Assembly (NCBI RefSeq): GCF_001040705.1
Contig: NZ_CVQP01000007.1
Coordinates: 428,422 to 492,421, forward strand
Direction of reading: 5' to 3'
Source: Rhodococcus sp. RD6.2
GTDB taxonomy: Bacteria > Actinomycetota > Actinomycetes > Mycobacteriales > Mycobacteriaceae
DNA: 64,000 nt
Shown here: in pieces, positions 63,689 to 64,000 of the stretch
Layout: each line of letters opens with the position of its first letter
Position numbering within the stretch: position 1 is the stretch's first letter
Notes under the pieces: model-generated
The model's input: the letters and a program-made list of their open reading frames with translations, nothing else
What the model was told of the DNA's origin: nothing
Databases searched by the model: none
Translations under genes and position numbers: made by a program

Positions 63689-64000
63689 CGGCACCCACCG
63701 CCGCCGACACGAACAACGCTGCGCCGCAGCCGGAACCGTTGCTCGAACTCGTCGACGTCCGCGCCGGATACGGCGCGATCGAAGTCCTGCACGGGGTGAA
63801 CCTGGCGCTGGCGCCCGGTGCCGTCGTCGCGCTGCTCGGCCCCAACGGCGGCGGCAAGACGTCGACGCTGAAGATCTGCTCCGGCATCCTGCCGGTGACG
63901 GGCGGCGAGTTCCGGCTCGCCGGCCGGACGGTCAACGGCGCCGACGCCGCCGCGCTCGCCCGACTCGGGATCTGCACCATCCCCGAGGGGCGCGGCATCT
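63685..64000 (+). CDS. ABC importer ATP-binding protein, LivF-type (3' end outside window)
   Basis: Only about 105 codons are present. The product begins MTAPTAADTNNAAPQPEP and then shows LLELVDVRAGYGAIEVLHGVNL, Walker A GPNGGGKTS and the LivF-type segment ARLGICTIPEGRGI. It overlaps the LivG-type gene by ATGA and completes the importer with two ATPases. The Walker A Gly in place of Ala is a tolerated variant. Confidence 0.9.
   Translation, partial: MTAPTAADTNNAAPQPEPLLELVDVRAGYGAIEVLHGVNLALAPGAVVALLGPNGGGKTSTLKICSGILPVTGGEFRLAGRTVNGADAAALARLGICTIPEGRGI

Overview
The window reads as one contiguous piece of a high-GC actinobacterial chromosome, most like Rhodococcus or a close relative (Nocardiaceae/Mycobacteriales). 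The evidence is strong G/C bias at third codon positions, many GTG starts, several apparently leaderless mRNAs, and a long stretch whose gene order matches, as far as I recall, the Mycobacterium tuberculosis Rv0524-Rv0545c neighbourhood: hemL, phosphatase, TlpA-like, ccdA, resB, ccsB ... menA ... menE, DUF3349, small membrane protein, pitA. I see no insertion sequence, prophage, CRISPR array, tRNA or rRNA. The species cannot be fixed from the sequence alone.

Layout. 1-10 kb: a Usp-type stress protein (cut by the left edge) and a putrescine/GABA catabolic operon (aminobutyraldehyde dehydrogenase, gabT, gabD), divergent from a PucR-type regulator; then a 115-kDa-class NAD-glutamate dehydrogenase whose 3' end overlaps that of the regulator. 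10-13 kb: copper module csoR-copZ-copA, with a CsoR-type operator embedded in a leaderless promoter. 13-18 kb: a flavin monooxygenase behind a perfect 37-bp palindrome, an LppZ-like lipoprotein, and an ACOX-like acyl-CoA dehydrogenase. 17.6-25.5 kb: molybdate uptake (modA divergent from a HTH-Mop regulator, modB and modC) beside a single-chain assimilatory nitrate reductase fused to a flavodoxin/NADPH reductase, which links Mo supply to a Mo enzyme. 25.6-28.7 kb: HxlR regulator plus a thioredoxin-like protein, Lrp regulator divergent from 4-hydroxyphenylpyruvate dioxygenase, and a small secreted protein.

28.8-37 kb: hemL, a histidine phosphatase and a System II cytochrome c maturation set (TlpA-like lipoprotein, CcdA, ResB, CcsB) with overlapping genes, followed by a PBP-like protein that has lost its catalytic motifs. 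37-44 kb: a thiolase/OB-fold pair behind a perfect KstR-type box, a stand-alone LigD-type polymerase, a BldC-like DNA-binding protein, a Cds1-like cysteine desulfhydrase, and an ABC exporter. 44-48.6 kb: small secreted and membrane proteins, a two-gene HTH + Clp N-domain module under a promoter carrying two copies of a GTCAA-N6-TTGAC operator, a GNAT enzyme, and menA. 48.6-59 kb: a large SARP/AfsR-like regulator, a DrrAB-like ABC exporter, a flavoprotein coupled to menE, two DUF3349 paralogues, a small membrane protein and the phosphate transporter pitA. 59-64 kb: a branched-chain-type ABC importer with LivH and LivM fused in one chain; the last ATPase gene is cut by the right edge.

The parts that most reward a second look are the HTH/Clp-N module with its twin operators, the degenerate PBP, the flavoprotein inserted ahead of menE, and several well-formed operators (CsoR, KstR-like, TetR-like, Lrp-like).
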